In this document: positions 55,430-64,000 of the stretch, piece after piece | Numbering within the stretch: position 1 is the stretch's first letter | Layout of the letters: each line of letters opens with the position of its first letter | From: Wolbachia endosymbiont of Encarsia formosa | Lineage (GTDB): Bacteria > Pseudomonadota > Alphaproteobacteria > Rickettsiales > Anaplasmataceae | Length of the DNA: 64,000 nucleotides | Assembly (NCBI RefSeq): GCF_039540065.1 | Contig: NZ_CP154278.1 | Span: 186,001 to 250,000, forward strand | Direction of reading: 5' to 3' | The notes under the pieces: model-generated | Database searches by the model: none | Seen by the model: the letters and a program-made list of their open reading frames with translations, nothing else | Told to the model about the DNA's origin: nothing | Translations under genes and position numbers: made by a program

Positions 55430-57409
55430 ATGATAAGAAAGAAGTATAGTAAGATTTTAGTAGCGAACAGAGGGGAGATTACCTGCAGGATAATCAAAAC
55501 TGCGCACAAGATGGGCATATCTTGTGTATGCGTGTACTCAGATGCAGACGCAAATTCTTTGCATGTAAGGCAAGCAGGTGAGTCAAGGAACATTGGCCCT
55601 TCGCCTGCTTATCTTAGTTACTTAAATATCGAAAAAATATGCGAAGTAGCAGTTGAAACAGGTGCCGAGGCGGTTCATCCTGGCTATGGGTTTTTAGCGG
55701 AAAATCCAGATTTTCCCTGTGCTTTGGAAAAACATAACATAGATTTCATTGGTCCAAGTGCAGAGACAATAGAAGTTACAGCCAACAAAATAACGGCAAA
55801 AGAAGAGGCAAAAAAGGCTGGAGTAAATGTAGTGCCAGGATATATGGGTAAGATTGAAGACGCTGACCACGCATCCGTGGTTGCTGAAGAAATTGGTTTT
55901 CCCGTTATGCTCAAAGCTGCATCAGGTGGTGGTGGTAAAGGAATGCGAATTGTACATTCCAAAAAAGAAATTGAACTAGCATTTATATCAGCAACAAATG
56001 AGGCAGAAAAAAGTTTTAAAGATGGTAGTATTTTTATAGAGAAATATATAGAGCTGCCAAGACACATTGAAATACAAATTATAGCAGATAAATACGGCAA
56101 TGTAGTGTGTCTTGGAGAAAGAGAGTGCTCGGTACAAAGGAACAACCAGAAAATAATAGAAGAAACACCAAGCCCATTTATTAGTGAAGAAGTAAGACAA
56201 AAAATGTATGCTCAATGTGTTTCTTTGGCAAAGCAAGTTGGTTATTTTTCAGCAGGCACTGTTGAGTTTGTTGTTGATAAAGACCAAAACTTCTATTTTC
56301 TTGAGGTAAATACGAGATTACAAGTTGAGCACCCAGTAACAGAATTCGTAACAGGAATAGACATAGTAGAAGAAATGATTAGAATTTCCTGTGGAGAAAA
56401 ATTTAGACTCAATCAGGATGATATTAAACTTACTGGCTCTGCAATAGAAAGTAGAATTTGTGCTGAAGACCCATCAAAGAAATTTTTCCCTTCCAGTGGA
56501 AGAATAAAATATTACGATAAACCGGATGAAAATGATCATGTAAGAATAGACGATGGAGTAGCTAGCGGTTCAGAAATCAGCATGTTCTACGACTCAATGA
56601 TTGCAAAGGTGATAACCTATGGAAAAGATAGAATAGAGGCGATCAGCAGAATGCAAAAAGCTTTGTCTGAGTGCTATATAGGGGAAGTAATAAATAACAT
56701 AGAATTTCTAGAATCTATCTTCCATCATCCAAATTTTATTGCAGCAAAGCTCCACACGAGATTCATTCCAGACCATTACCCTAGCGGGTTTCAAGGTGAT
56801 TTTATTACAGAGGAATATATTAAAATATTTATTTTTATTGCACTGTATGTTCACTTAGAAAATGAGGGAAGGTATTACAGTAAGTCAATAGAAGAAGTAT
56901 TCACAGTGAAAATAGATGACAATCAGTACTCCGCAAATGCAAAGTATCAAGATAACACATTAACAACAGTATATAACCACAATAAATACTCCGTGGTGGG
57001 TAAGTGGAAATCAAGTTACAGATTGCTATATATAACAATTAATGATGATAACAACATAGCACTTAAAATAGAAAGGCAAGGTAGCAAATACTGCATAAAA
57101 CATGCGGGTATGAAAGTTGAATGTTTTGTATTGAAACCTTACATAGCTGAATTAAGCAGGTTAATGCTAAATAATGAAACTGAAGGGATTTCAGTAGATA
57201 CTGTGAAATCTCCAATATCTGGTTTATTGGTTAAATTACATGTCAATGCTGGAGATAAGGTAGAGGTAGGACAACCTCTATTTGTTGTAGAGGCAATGAA
57301 AATGGAAAATATAATATGTGCTGAATCAGAAATGGTGATAAAAAATATCCCTGTTAAAGAAGGAAAAAATATACATGCTGGTGATTTGGTATTAGATCTG
57401 ATTTCTTAA
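55430..57409 (+). CDS. pccA: Propionyl-CoA (acyl-CoA) carboxylase alpha subunit
   Basis: Biotin carboxylase plus biotin carrier in one chain. The N-terminal part has [31 protein letters not shown], the ATP-grasp glycine loop [19 protein letters not shown] and [14 protein letters not shown]. The C-terminal carrier domain has EAMKMEN with the biotinylated lysine at 624. The 659-residue length and domain order fit the propionyl-CoA carboxylase type common in alphaproteobacteria; acetyl-CoA as substrate cannot be excluded. The beta subunit is not in this window. It overlaps ctaA convergently by 18 bases. Confidence 0.92.
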   Translation: MIRKKYSKILVANRGEITCRIIKTAHKMGISCVCVYSDADANSLHVRQAGESRNIGPSPAYLSYLNIEKICEVAVETGAEAVHPGYGFLAENPDFPCALEKHNIDFIGPSAETIEVTANKITAKEEAKKAGVNVVPGYMGKIEDADHASVVAEEIGFPVMLKAASGGGGKGMRIVHSKKEIELAFISATNEAEKSFKDGSIFIEKYIELPRHIEIQIIADKYGNVVCLGERECSVQRNNQKIIEETPSPFISEEVRQKMYAQCVSLAKQVGYFSAGTVEFVVDKDQNFYFLEVNTRLQVEHPVTEFVTGIDIVEEMIRISCGEKFRLNQDDIKLTGSAIESRICAEDPSKKFFPSSGRIKYYDKPDENDHVRIDDGVASGSEISMFYDSMIAKVITYGKDRIEAISRMQKALSECYIGEVINNIEFLESIFHHPNFIAAKLHTRFIPDHYPSGFQGDFITEEYIKIFIFIALYVHLENEGRYYSKSIEEVFTVKIDDNQYSANAKYQDNTLTTVYNHNKYSVVGKWKSSYRLLYITINDDNNIALKIERQGSKYCIKHAGMKVECFVLKPYIAELSRLMLNNETEGISVDTVKSPISGLLVKLHVNAGDKVEVGQPLFVVEAMKMENIICAESEMVIKNIPVKEGKNIHAGDLVLDLIS

Positions 57410-58411
57410 ATAACGCAAGCAGTATAAACCTGATCCAAATAAGATAAATGAAAACATTTGATGGGCTATAGCAATAGCCATTGGTATATGCAGCAACAAA
57501 GTGACTATTCCTAGAATTACCTGAATGATGACAGAGAATAGCATAACATATAATGGTCTTATACTGGCATTTTTTATTGTGAGTATTGCTACCATAACTA
57601 ATATCAGCAATGCCAGTACTCTATGCACAAATTGCACTGTTGCTCTATTTTCAAAGATATTTAGCCAAGCAGGCTGTAAGTAAAATAAATCTTCTGGAAC
57701 AATTTGTCCATCCATCAGTGGAAAGGTATTGTAAATTAAACCAGCATTTAACCCTGCAACAAATGCACCGAAGATTATTTGTATTGCAATTAGGATTAAA
57801 ATTATCCATATGTAACATGTAATGTTGCTATTAATTTTAATTATCTGTTTTGGTTTGATTTGGTAATCAAAAAATTGATATGACAATAATGCAAAGATAC
57901 CCAATGCAAGCAGTAAGTGAAGTGCGAGCTTATAGTGACTAACATGAGGATTAGATACCAAACCGCTTTTAACCATATACCAACCGGCAAAAGCTTGTAA
58001 AATTCCAAATAATAGTGCTGTAGATAACCTTATTACTGCATTTTTAGGTATTCTTTTTTTTAGTGTAAAGTATATGAATGGTAAGATAAAAACTAAACCT
58101 GTCAGCCTTGCAATTAGTCTATGCACGTATTCTATTAAGTATATGGTGCGGAATTCTTCCATACTCATACCATAGTTAAATGCTTTATATTCAGGTGTAG
58201 CTTCATATTTTACTTTTTCTTTAATCCAGTCTTGTTCACTAAGCGGTGGCAATGTTCCGGTAATTGGTTTCCATTCCGTGATTGACAATCCTGCTTTTGA
58301 AAGTCTGGTAAATCCACCAATCCCCACCATGCAAATCACCATGAAAGAGCAGAGAAAAATCCAAATAGCTACAGGTTTTGCTTCCATAAGCCATGCTGAG
58401 TTTTGTTCCAT
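57392..58411 (-). CDS. ctaA: Haem A synthase (CtaA/COX15 type)
   Basis: Converts haem O to haem A for cytochrome aa3 oxidase. Eight hydrophobic segments and the family motifs [34 protein letters not shown] and [13 protein letters not shown] with the haem-binding histidines are seen. The frame is open to ATG 58438; the ATG at 58411 ([17 protein letters not shown]) is preferred because it shortens the overlap with the upstream glycosyltransferase gene to about 43 bases. The overlap remains, so the two are translationally linked. Confidence 0.93.
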   Translation of the reverse strand: MEQNSAWLMEAKPVAIWIFLCSFMVICMVGIGGFTRLSKAGLSITEWKPITGTLPPLSEQDWIKEKVKYEATPEYKAFNYGMSMEEFRTIYLIEYVHRLIARLTGLVFILPFIYFTLKKRIPKNAVIRLSTALLFGILQAFAGWYMVKSGLVSNPHVSHYKLALHLLLALGIFALLSYQFFDYQIKPKQIIKINSNITCYIWIILILIAIQIIFGAFVAGLNAGLIYNTFPLMDGQIVPEDLFYLQPAWLNIFENRATVQFVHRVLALLILVMVAILTIKNASIRPLYVMLFSVIIQVILGIVTLLLHIPMAIAIAHQMFSFILFGSGLYCLRYLRNQI

Positions 58412-59958
58412 TGCTGAGGATGAATAACAAATTCCCACAAAGCGAGAAAAGCTGCAACGCTATGTAGTAGACTATAAACGGGAAAAAATATTGATATTAT
58501 ATAAAAATAAAAAGGCATTTTTTGCTGTTTGATAGCTATTATCAAAAAAATCAAGTTAATAACGTATACTACTATAAAATAATATAAAAATAATCCACTT
58601 AAAACTTGAGTTAGTATCAATGAAAGCAACAAAAAAGGAGTCATAAAAAACATCAAAGCTGAGGAACCAACAAAAAGGTTTAATAGCAAAATTCCTTTGA
58701 GTCCAGTGTGCTTAAAAAGTAATTTTATATTTTTTAAGTGAACAATGTAAGTTTGCATATAACCTTTAATCCAGCGTGCTCTTTGTTTGATCCAAGCAAA
58801 CACAGTAGTTGGTGATTCTTCCAATGTTTCTGAATCAATAATCCTGGTTTTATATCCCATTTGAGCAAGTCTCAAACCAAGGTCAGCGTCTTCAGTGACA
58901 TTGTAAGCATCCCAAAAAAGCACTTTCTTTAAAATTTCCACTGAAAAATGGTTACTGCTACCGCCCAAAGGTATTGGCATGTTCATTTTTTGAAATCCAG
59001 GCAAAAAATATTGAAACCAGTTCATATACTCGAGAGAAAAGAATTTTGTAAGAAAATTGCAACCAAAGTTATAGTAATTTAATTTCGCCTGTACACAAGA
59101 CAACTTTTCGTCGCCCTTATTAAATTCAATTAGTGCTTTTTTTAACTGCAACGGATCTGGCTTGTCATCTGCATCATATATTACCACATACTTTCCTCTA
59201 GCAAAGCTCATAGCATAATTGCATGACTTAGCTTTTGTTCTAGGCAGAGAATGAGGCACTTTTATTACTTCAAAATACTGTGGTAAAGTGCATTTTTCTA
59301 TAGCTGCCAACATTTCTTGATCATCGCTCTCTATCACAAGCTTTACATCTAATTTTGATTTAGGATAATCCAAACTTTCAATGCTCTTAATCAATTGCTT
59401 TATAACCGCATTCTCTTTAAAAGCAGGCAATAAAATAGTATATATAGGTTCATTCATCTTATCATAATCTGCTTTTTGGTTAGAAATTTTACGCAAGCCA
59501 AAAATTTTAGTTACAAATTTGAATAAAGAACTAGAACATCCGATTATAAATATCAACATCAAAGCAAAATATGCATATTTTTTTGTCAGTGTTAAAGTCG
59601 AAATTATAACAAAAAAAGAGGAAAAAAAGATTGAACTGAGCCTAATGCTTTTAGCTGAAAAATTACGATTCTTATAATATAAGTAGTTACTTGCGAATTC
59701 TGAAATACCAAAATGCGAGTTAAGAAGATTTAAAATCTGTTCACTATTCGCTTTTATTAATACATATTCAATACTGTAATGAGATTCGAACCAAAGGTTG
59801 ATATCTTGGCTTATGTCTTCAACCATAAAAAAAGTAGTATCATTTAATTTTTGCCAAGGAATTATATTAAACCTATAGTAGAAAAGTTTCTCTTGTTCTT
59901 TGCATAAACTAGAATCAAATTTAATTTTTTCTACATTATCAGTTTGAAGTACAGGCAT
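58369..59958 (-). CDS. Family 2 glycosyltransferase, processive/cellulose-synthase-like
   Basis: The 529-residue protein has hydrophobic segments near residues 105-145, then a GT-A domain: [28 protein letters not shown] (nucleotide-sugar/metal site), [10 protein letters not shown] and QRARWIKGY, the D,D,D,QxxRW set of processive GT2 enzymes. Four more membrane segments follow at the C-terminus. Substrate is unknown; Wolbachia is generally regarded as lacking LPS, so the product is an open question. It lies 5 bases after atpF, in the F0 ATP synthase transcript, and overlaps ctaA. Confidence 0.88.
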   Translation of the reverse strand: MPVLQTDNVEKIKFDSSLCKEQEKLFYYRFNIIPWQKLNDTTFFMVEDISQDINLWFESHYSIEYVLIKANSEQILNLLNSHFGISEFASNYLYYKNRNFSAKSIRLSSIFFSSFFVIISTLTLTKKYAYFALMLIFIIGCSSSLFKFVTKIFGLRKISNQKADYDKMNEPIYTILLPAFKENAVIKQLIKSIESLDYPKSKLDVKLVIESDDQEMLAAIEKCTLPQYFEVIKVPHSLPRTKAKSCNYAMSFARGKYVVIYDADDKPDPLQLKKALIEFNKGDEKLSCVQAKLNYYNFGCNFLTKFFSLEYMNWFQYFLPGFQKMNMPIPLGGSSNHFSVEILKKVLFWDAYNVTEDADLGLRLAQMGYKTRIIDSETLEESPTTVFAWIKQRARWIKGYMQTYIVHLKNIKLLFKHTGLKGILLLNLFVGSSALMFFMTPFLLLSLILTQVLSGLFLYYFIVVYVINLIFLIIAIKQQKMPFYFYIISIFFPVYSLLHSVAAFLALWEFVIHPQQWNKTQHGLWKQNL

Positions 59959-59963
59959 TAAAC

Positions 59964-60440
59964 TTAATGCAACTTTTTGCTCAAGTCACGTGAAAACGAA
60001 GATATAACCTCACTACTACGCTTATCATCTTTACGTTCATGCATTATTTTTTTTACAGCATCAGCAGCTATACTCGCTGTGTTAGCTTGTAAATCCCCAA
60101 GAGCTTTTTCAACTTGGTCAGTAACTTTCTTCAAATTAGAATGGGCATTTTCATCTAACGTTTGATCGAGTTGCTGTCTATTATGCTTAATAATACTATT
60201 AGCCTCATCAAGTGCTTCATTCATCATTTTGTTAACTTTTGCATCTAATTTTTTGTATTTTTCAGAAGATTTTTTGTAATACTCCAACATATCTTTTCTG
60301 AATTTTTCAGTTTCTTCACTTGAAAACTTGCTTTTGTTACGTTTATTGTTAAGTGCGTTTTTTATTACCTTCCTTAGCAATTTATACGAAAGGATAAAAC
60401 CTACTAAAAAAGCAAGACTGATAACTAGTAATGTAGACAT
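59964..60440 (-). CDS. atpF: ATP synthase F0 subunit b
   Basis: Peripheral stalk subunit linking F0 to F1. The ATG at 60440 gives MSTLLVISLAFLVGFILSYKLL, a single N-terminal membrane helix followed by a long charged coiled coil (KLDAKVNKMMNEALDEANSI). The frame is open upstream to 60491, but that would overlap the b' gene by 44 bases. Sequence similarity in this family is low, so the call also rests on its place after atpB-atpE-b'. Confidence 0.85.
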   Translation of the reverse strand: MSTLLVISLAFLVGFILSYKLLRKVIKNALNNKRNKSKFSSEETEKFRKDMLEYYKKSSEKYKKLDAKVNKMMNEALDEANSIIKHNRQQLDQTLDENAHSNLKKVTDQVEKALGDLQANTASIAADAVKKIMHERKDDKRSSEVISSFSRDLSKKLH

Positions 60441-60447
60441 AAAAACC

Positions 60448-60927
60448 CTAAAATTCTTTGGACACCAAGTCAGCAACAAATTCCTCTTCAATTTCAGAAT
60501 TAGTTAACTTAGTGTAGTAAATTAAAGCAATACTAGTAGCCATTTGTTTTAACTCACTAATATGCTTAGATTTAAATTTCGCCACTCTTTCTTCAACAAG
60601 CTTGACTATTTTTTTGTCTTCCTCTTCTAATATATTCTTAACACTCGCTCTCATTTCTTCCACCTGAGCAAGTGCATCATCTATGATTTTTTTTGCCCGT
60701 ACTTTAGCTTGGTTTAAAGCTGCATCATACTTGGCAGTCTGCTCTTCTGCACGTCTTAAAAGGTGAATAGAACTATTAAAAGAATCTAATACTGCTTTAC
60801 TCCTAGTGTTTATTATTTCATCTAACTTTGGTAAGAATAAACAACTTACTACAAAAAAAAGTGAAGAGAAAAAAATCAAAAACCAAAAAATTTGAGAAGA
60901 GAAAGTTGAAACATCAAGCTGTGGCAT
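60448..60927 (-). CDS. ATP synthase F0 subunit b'
   Basis: Second peripheral-stalk subunit, typical of alphaproteobacteria and photosynthetic bacteria. The 159 residues start MPQLDVSTFSSQIFWFLIFF, the usual b' beginning ending in one membrane helix, and continue FLPKLDEIINTRSKAVLDSF and a coiled coil. It begins 3 bases after atpE and ends 7 bases before the preferred atpF start. Confidence 0.92.
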   Translation of the reverse strand: MPQLDVSTFSSQIFWFLIFFSSLFFVVSCLFLPKLDEIINTRSKAVLDSFNSSIHLLRRAEEQTAKYDAALNQAKVRAKKIIDDALAQVEEMRASVKNILEEEDKKIVKLVEERVAKFKSKHISELKQMATSIALIYYTKLTNSEIEEEFVADLVSKEF

Positions 60928-60930
60928 CTG

Positions 60931-61158
60931 TTAAGCAGCAAATATTAATAACATTGCAAGTACAAACGCAAGCAACCCCATGATTTCAACCATGGCAGCA
61001 CCAATATAAACGTAACTTTTCATTTTACCTTCTGACTCAGGATTTCTCGCAATCCCATTTAACATAGCAGAGAAGATATTAGCTATACCTAAACCAGCAC
61101 CGAGCATTCCAAATACAGCCAAACCAATTGCTATAAATTTTAAAGCCACTAAATCCAT
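60931..61158 (-). CDS. atpE: ATP synthase F0 subunit c
   Basis: Forms the proton-driven rotor ring. The 75 residues contain two membrane helices around the loop ARNPESEGKMKSY, with the glycine-rich first helix GAGLGIANIF and the proton-binding glutamate E58 in AAMVEIMGLLAFVLA. Confidence 0.97.
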   Translation of the reverse strand: MDLVALKFIAIGLAVFGMLGAGLGIANIFSAMLNGIARNPESEGKMKSYVYIGAAMVEIMGLLAFVLAMLLIFAA

Positions 61159-61217
61159 ATATTACCTTTAACTATTTCTTTATAATATAATTGTAAAATA
61201 TTCTGCAAGGAAGTCAA

Positions 61218-61952
61218 TTACTTTACTGCATCTGACAAATATACACATGTTAATATAGTAAATATATAAGCTTGCAAAACTGCAACAAATACTTCAAATC
61301 CTATTAGTGCAATTATAAACAAAAAAGGTGCAGGTGTAAAAAATATGTTCATATTTATGACGAATCCTGCTATCACTTTGATGATTGTATGACCCGCAAT
61401 CATATTTGCTGCAAGCCTTATTGATAAACTAATCGGTCTTACTAAATAAGCAAATAATTTAATAATGATGATTATAGGTGCAAGCCACGAAGGAGTTCCT
61501 TTTGGTAGCAATATGCGCAAAAATCCTACTCCTCTTTCCTTAAACCCAACAATCGTTATATAAATAAAAGCCACCATCGACAAAGCAAAAGTGACTATTA
61601 CATGACTTGTGACCGTGAAACTATAAGGCAGAACACCAACTAAATTACATGATAAAATGAAAATAAATACTGTAAATATCAATGGAATATGTTTTAGACT
61701 CTTACTTCCAGTGTTACTTTCTATTATTGAAACAACAAAATCATATACATATTCAACTGCAGCTTGCAAATATCCTGGTATTACTGCACCTTTTCTTATT
61801 CCAAGGAGCAAAAACAGTACCATTAATATCACCGATATCATCATAAAAAGAGATGAGTTGGTAAAGTTTATGTCATACCCAAATAATTTTGGTAGTTCTA
61901 TTATTGTATATACTTTAAATTGTTCTAGCGGATTTAACGCCATTTTGACCAT
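61218..61952 (-). CDS. atpB: ATP synthase F0 subunit a
   Basis: Stator subunit with the proton half-channels. The 244 residues have five to six hydrophobic segments and the conserved [20 protein letters not shown] helix with the essential arginine. Alternative starts are 61952 (MVKMALNP) and 61943 (MALNPLEQF). The F0 genes form one operon here; the F1 genes are elsewhere, as in other Rickettsiales. Confidence 0.97.
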   Translation of the reverse strand: MVKMALNPLEQFKVYTIIELPKLFGYDINFTNSSLFMMISVILMVLFLLLGIRKGAVIPGYLQAAVEYVYDFVVSIIESNTGSKSLKHIPLIFTVFIFILSCNLVGVLPYSFTVTSHVIVTFALSMVAFIYITIVGFKERGVGFLRILLPKGTPSWLAPIIIIIKLFAYLVRPISLSIRLAANMIAGHTIIKVIAGFVINMNIFFTPAPFLFIIALIGFEVFVAVLQAYIFTILTCVYLSDAVK

Positions 61953-61979
61953 GTATACTTAAACTGCAGCAGTAAATAA

Positions 61980-62006
61980 AGTATAAATTTTATAGAATAA
62001 AGTCAA
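61980..62006 (-). promoter_or_regulatory. Candidate promoter of the F0 ATP synthase operon
   Basis: On the minus strand TTGACT (62001-62006) and TATACT (61980-61985) are 15 bases apart, slightly short of the ideal spacing, and lie 28 bases before the atpB start. Confidence 0.4.
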
Positions 62007-62108
62007 GAATTAATATAAGGAGCTCTGTATTATTAGAGCATTAACATATTAACAAAATATACAATTAAAATGCAAATTATAGTCAGCTACCAATCTTATT
62101 CTAAATTC

Positions 62109-62137
62109 TTGACTTAACATCTTATTTTAACTATAAT
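62109..62137 (+). promoter_or_regulatory. Near-consensus sigma-70 promoter
   Basis: TTGACT at 62109-62114 and TATAAT at 62132-62137 with exactly 17 bases between them, the best promoter match in the window. The downstream ATG at 62160 follows GAGG at 62151-62154. Confidence 0.7.
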
Positions 62138-62159
62138 TTAATTTTTATATGAGGCAATT

Positions 62160-62429
62160 ATGAACGAAATAGATTTTACTAATCCACCTTTAAATTTAGA
62201 ACAGGAATGTGGTAACGGGTACATCAAGTTTACAGATTATTCTTCTAATCCAGACACTGGTCTTTTCCACATGGCAGGTGAAATGCTAAATGAAAGCCAT
62301 GATGTTATAGGAAATTTCACTGGTGATGCTTACATTTATAATTTCCATATAGATGATCACAATATGAACATTCAACTCTGCATGGAAATGGACTGCAAAG
62401 GTGATACAAAGAAAATTCTTTCTTTGTAG
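62160..62429 (+). CDS. Small uncharacterised acidic protein
   Basis: No family was recognised. The 89-residue product is acidic and hydrophilic, with no signal peptide or membrane helix, and reads like a beta-rich small domain (NGYIKFTDYSSNPDTGLFHM, IGNFTGDAYIYNFHIDDHNM) with two to three cysteines near the end. A near-consensus promoter and a GAGG site directly precede it, which argues for a real, well-expressed gene. Its neighbours (atpB divergent, pheT downstream) give no functional hint. Confidence 0.65.
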   Translation: MNEIDFTNPPLNLEQECGNGYIKFTDYSSNPDTGLFHMAGEMLNESHDVIGNFTGDAYIYNFHIDDHNMNIQLCMEMDCKGDTKKILSL

Positions 62430-62539
62430 AAAGAGTAGGCTTTTCTGTTGTTTCTTGCAATATAGAAGCCACTTATTACAACAAACTTTAAAAACATCAC
62501 ATTTTACATTACAATGAATTTTTGTTTATTGTTAGATAG

Positions 62540-64000
62540 ATGAAATTCACATTATCTTGGTTATTAGAGTACTTAGAAACCAATGCTAGTTTAGAGGAAA
62601 TTACTGATAAATTAACTCACATAGGGTTGGAAGTAGAGAATGTGATCGACAATTCCAGATTGGCCGGGTTTGTTGTTGCAGAAGTATTAGAAGTCGCACC
62701 TCATCCAAATGCTGATAAATTAAAATTATGTAAAGTAAATGATGGAAGTAAAGTTCTGCAGATAGTATGTGGAGCAAAGAATGTTAGAGAAGGAATGAAA
62801 ACCGTACTTGCATCTCTTGGCAGCACATTACCAAAAAGTGACTTCACAATTAAGCTTGCAAAAATACGAGGAGTGTTAAGTGAAGGAATGCTCTGCTCTG
62901 CTTTCGAACTTGCGCTGACTCAAGATGAAAGTGAAGGAATCATTGAGCTTTCTGATGATTATAAAGTAGAAGATAAATTTTTCAATTGTGATCCTGTAAT
63001 TGATATAAATGTCACTCCAAATCGTGGAGATTGCCTAGGTGTTTATGGAATAGCACGTGATCTAGCAGCAACTGGAATTGGGACACTCAAGACTTTAAGC
63101 ATTACACAACTTACCTATTCTATGGCCTCACCAATAAACGTCAAAGTCATCGATGGGGAGAGCTTTATTAGTGGAATATACATCACCAATGTAAAAAATA
63201 AAGAGAGCCCAAAATGGCTGAAAGATAAATTGGAATCGATAGGAATGCGCTCCATTTCTGCAATAGTTGATATTACTAATTACATCATGATATCCTTTAA
63301 TCGCCCAATACATCCATATAATGCAAAAAAAATAGAAGGAGAGCTCACAGTACGTAAAGCAAACAATGGAGAAAAATTTATTGGTTTAAATGATAAAGAA
63401 TACTTATTGAACAAAGACATAAGCGTTATTTCTGATGATAAAAATGTTCATGCAATTGCTGGAGTTATGGGTAGTAAGTACAGTGAATGCACTATTGAAA
63501 CTACTGACATCTTTTTAGAGTCTGCTTGGTTTGACCCTATTTCTATCACTAAATCTTCAAGGCAGCTAAGCATCTCCACGGACTCAAGTTACAGGTTTGC
63601 ACGTTCAGTTGACCCTAGTTTTACCCTTGATGGACTCAATCTTGCAGCCCAGATGATTTTAGATTTATGTGGTGGAGAAGTGTCAAGTGTAGTGTCTGCT
63701 GGCAATCTGAATAAGGCTGATACCAAGATAAATTTTGATTATCAAGATGCAAACAAACTTGGAAGTGTATCTGCATCACCTGATGAATTATTCAATATTC
63801 TAACAAAATTAGGGTTTAGTATTGATAAAAGAACTGAAAATAATTGGAGCATACATGTACCAACCTGGAGATCGGACGTAACCATACCTGCTGACTTAGT
63901 TGAAGAGGCAGTAAGAATATACAGCTATGATAAAATAAAGGAAGAGCCACTAGCAGAAGACGTTACAGTAGAAGAAGAGACACAAGATGATTTGCGCATT
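62540..64000 (+). CDS. pheT: Phenylalanyl-tRNA synthetase beta subunit, 3'-truncated by window edge
   Basis: Beta chain of the heterotetrameric PheRS; holds the editing site. The ATG at 62540 opens [20 protein letters not shown], and 487 codons run in frame to the last base. Seen are the tRNA-binding EMAP-like region with [53 protein letters not shown] and the B3/B4 segment IVDITNYIM. The C-terminal third is outside the window. Confidence 0.97.
   Translation, partial: MKFTLSWLLEYLETNASLEEITDKLTHIGLEVENVIDNSRLAGFVVAEVLEVAPHPNADKLKLCKVNDGSKVLQIVCGAKNVREGMKTVLASLGSTLPKSDFTIKLAKIRGVLSEGMLCSAFELALTQDESEGIIELSDDYKVEDKFFNCDPVIDINVTPNRGDCLGVYGIARDLAATGIGTLKTLSITQLTYSMASPINVKVIDGESFISGIYITNVKNKESPKWLKDKLESIGMRSISAIVDITNYIMISFNRPIHPYNAKKIEGELTVRKANNGEKFIGLNDKEYLLNKDISVISDDKNVHAIAGVMGSKYSECTIETTDIFLESAWFDPISITKSSRQLSISTDSSYRFARSVDPSFTLDGLNLAAQMILDLCGGEVSSVVSAGNLNKADTKINFDYQDANKLGSVSASPDELFNILTKLGFSIDKRTENNWSIHVPTWRSDVTIPADLVEEAVRIYSYDKIKEEPLAEDVTVEEETQDDLRI

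Overview
The window is a piece of the chromosome of an obligate intracellular alphaproteobacterium of the genus Wolbachia (order Rickettsiales). The evidence is low GC, RNA polymerase beta and beta' fused in one 2839-codon frame, a virB3-virB4-four virB6 operon, a class I lysyl-tRNA synthetase, dispersed ATCCCAGTGTCAGCTACTTG-type palindromic repeats, and several freshly broken ankyrin-type or membrane-effector-like genes. The supergroup or strain cannot be fixed from the sequence alone. No rRNA, CRISPR array, complete insertion sequence or prophage was seen.

Layout. 1-15.5 kb: translation and transcription core (rpsG end, fusA, tuf, tRNA-Trp, secE, nusG, rplK, rplA, rplJ, rplL, rpoBC), all on the plus strand. 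15.5-18.1 kb: dusB and a probable Ulp1/C48-type cysteine protease with two membrane segments, both on the minus strand; the protease is the most interesting effector candidate here. 18.1-25.3 kb: serS, purD, a tandem pair of RDD membrane proteins, icd, a J-domain membrane protein frameshifted at an A9 tract, and nth. 25.3-26.0 kb and 46.5-47.05 kb: two gene-poor, repeat-rich segments that are inverted copies of each other. They bracket 20.6 kb holding murD, coq9, an alpha/beta hydrolase split by one stop codon, rsmD, the type IV secretion operon virB3-virB4-virB6-1 to virB6-4 plus a coupled 250-codon gene (minus strand), and lysK.

47-64 kb: a frameshifted ankyrin-type gene, rlmE, a PopZ-like gene, tolC, rplM-rpsI, an HU-like gene, pdxJ, gltX carrying two in-frame palindromic repeats, a second broken ankyrin-type gene, the propionyl-CoA carboxylase alpha subunit, ctaA, a processive-type GT2 glycosyltransferase, the F0 ATP synthase operon (atpB-atpE-b'-b), a small orphan gene behind a near-consensus promoter, and the start of pheT.

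The vir genes encode the energiser (VirB4) and inner-membrane channel parts (VirB3, VirB6) of the rvh/vir secretion machine. The Ulp1-like protease, J-domain protein, alpha/beta hydrolase and ankyrin-type genes are the kind of proteins that could be its clients, but nothing in the sequence proves secretion. Most of the rest is conserved housekeeping for translation, the TCA cycle, purine, B6 and haem A synthesis, and respiration.
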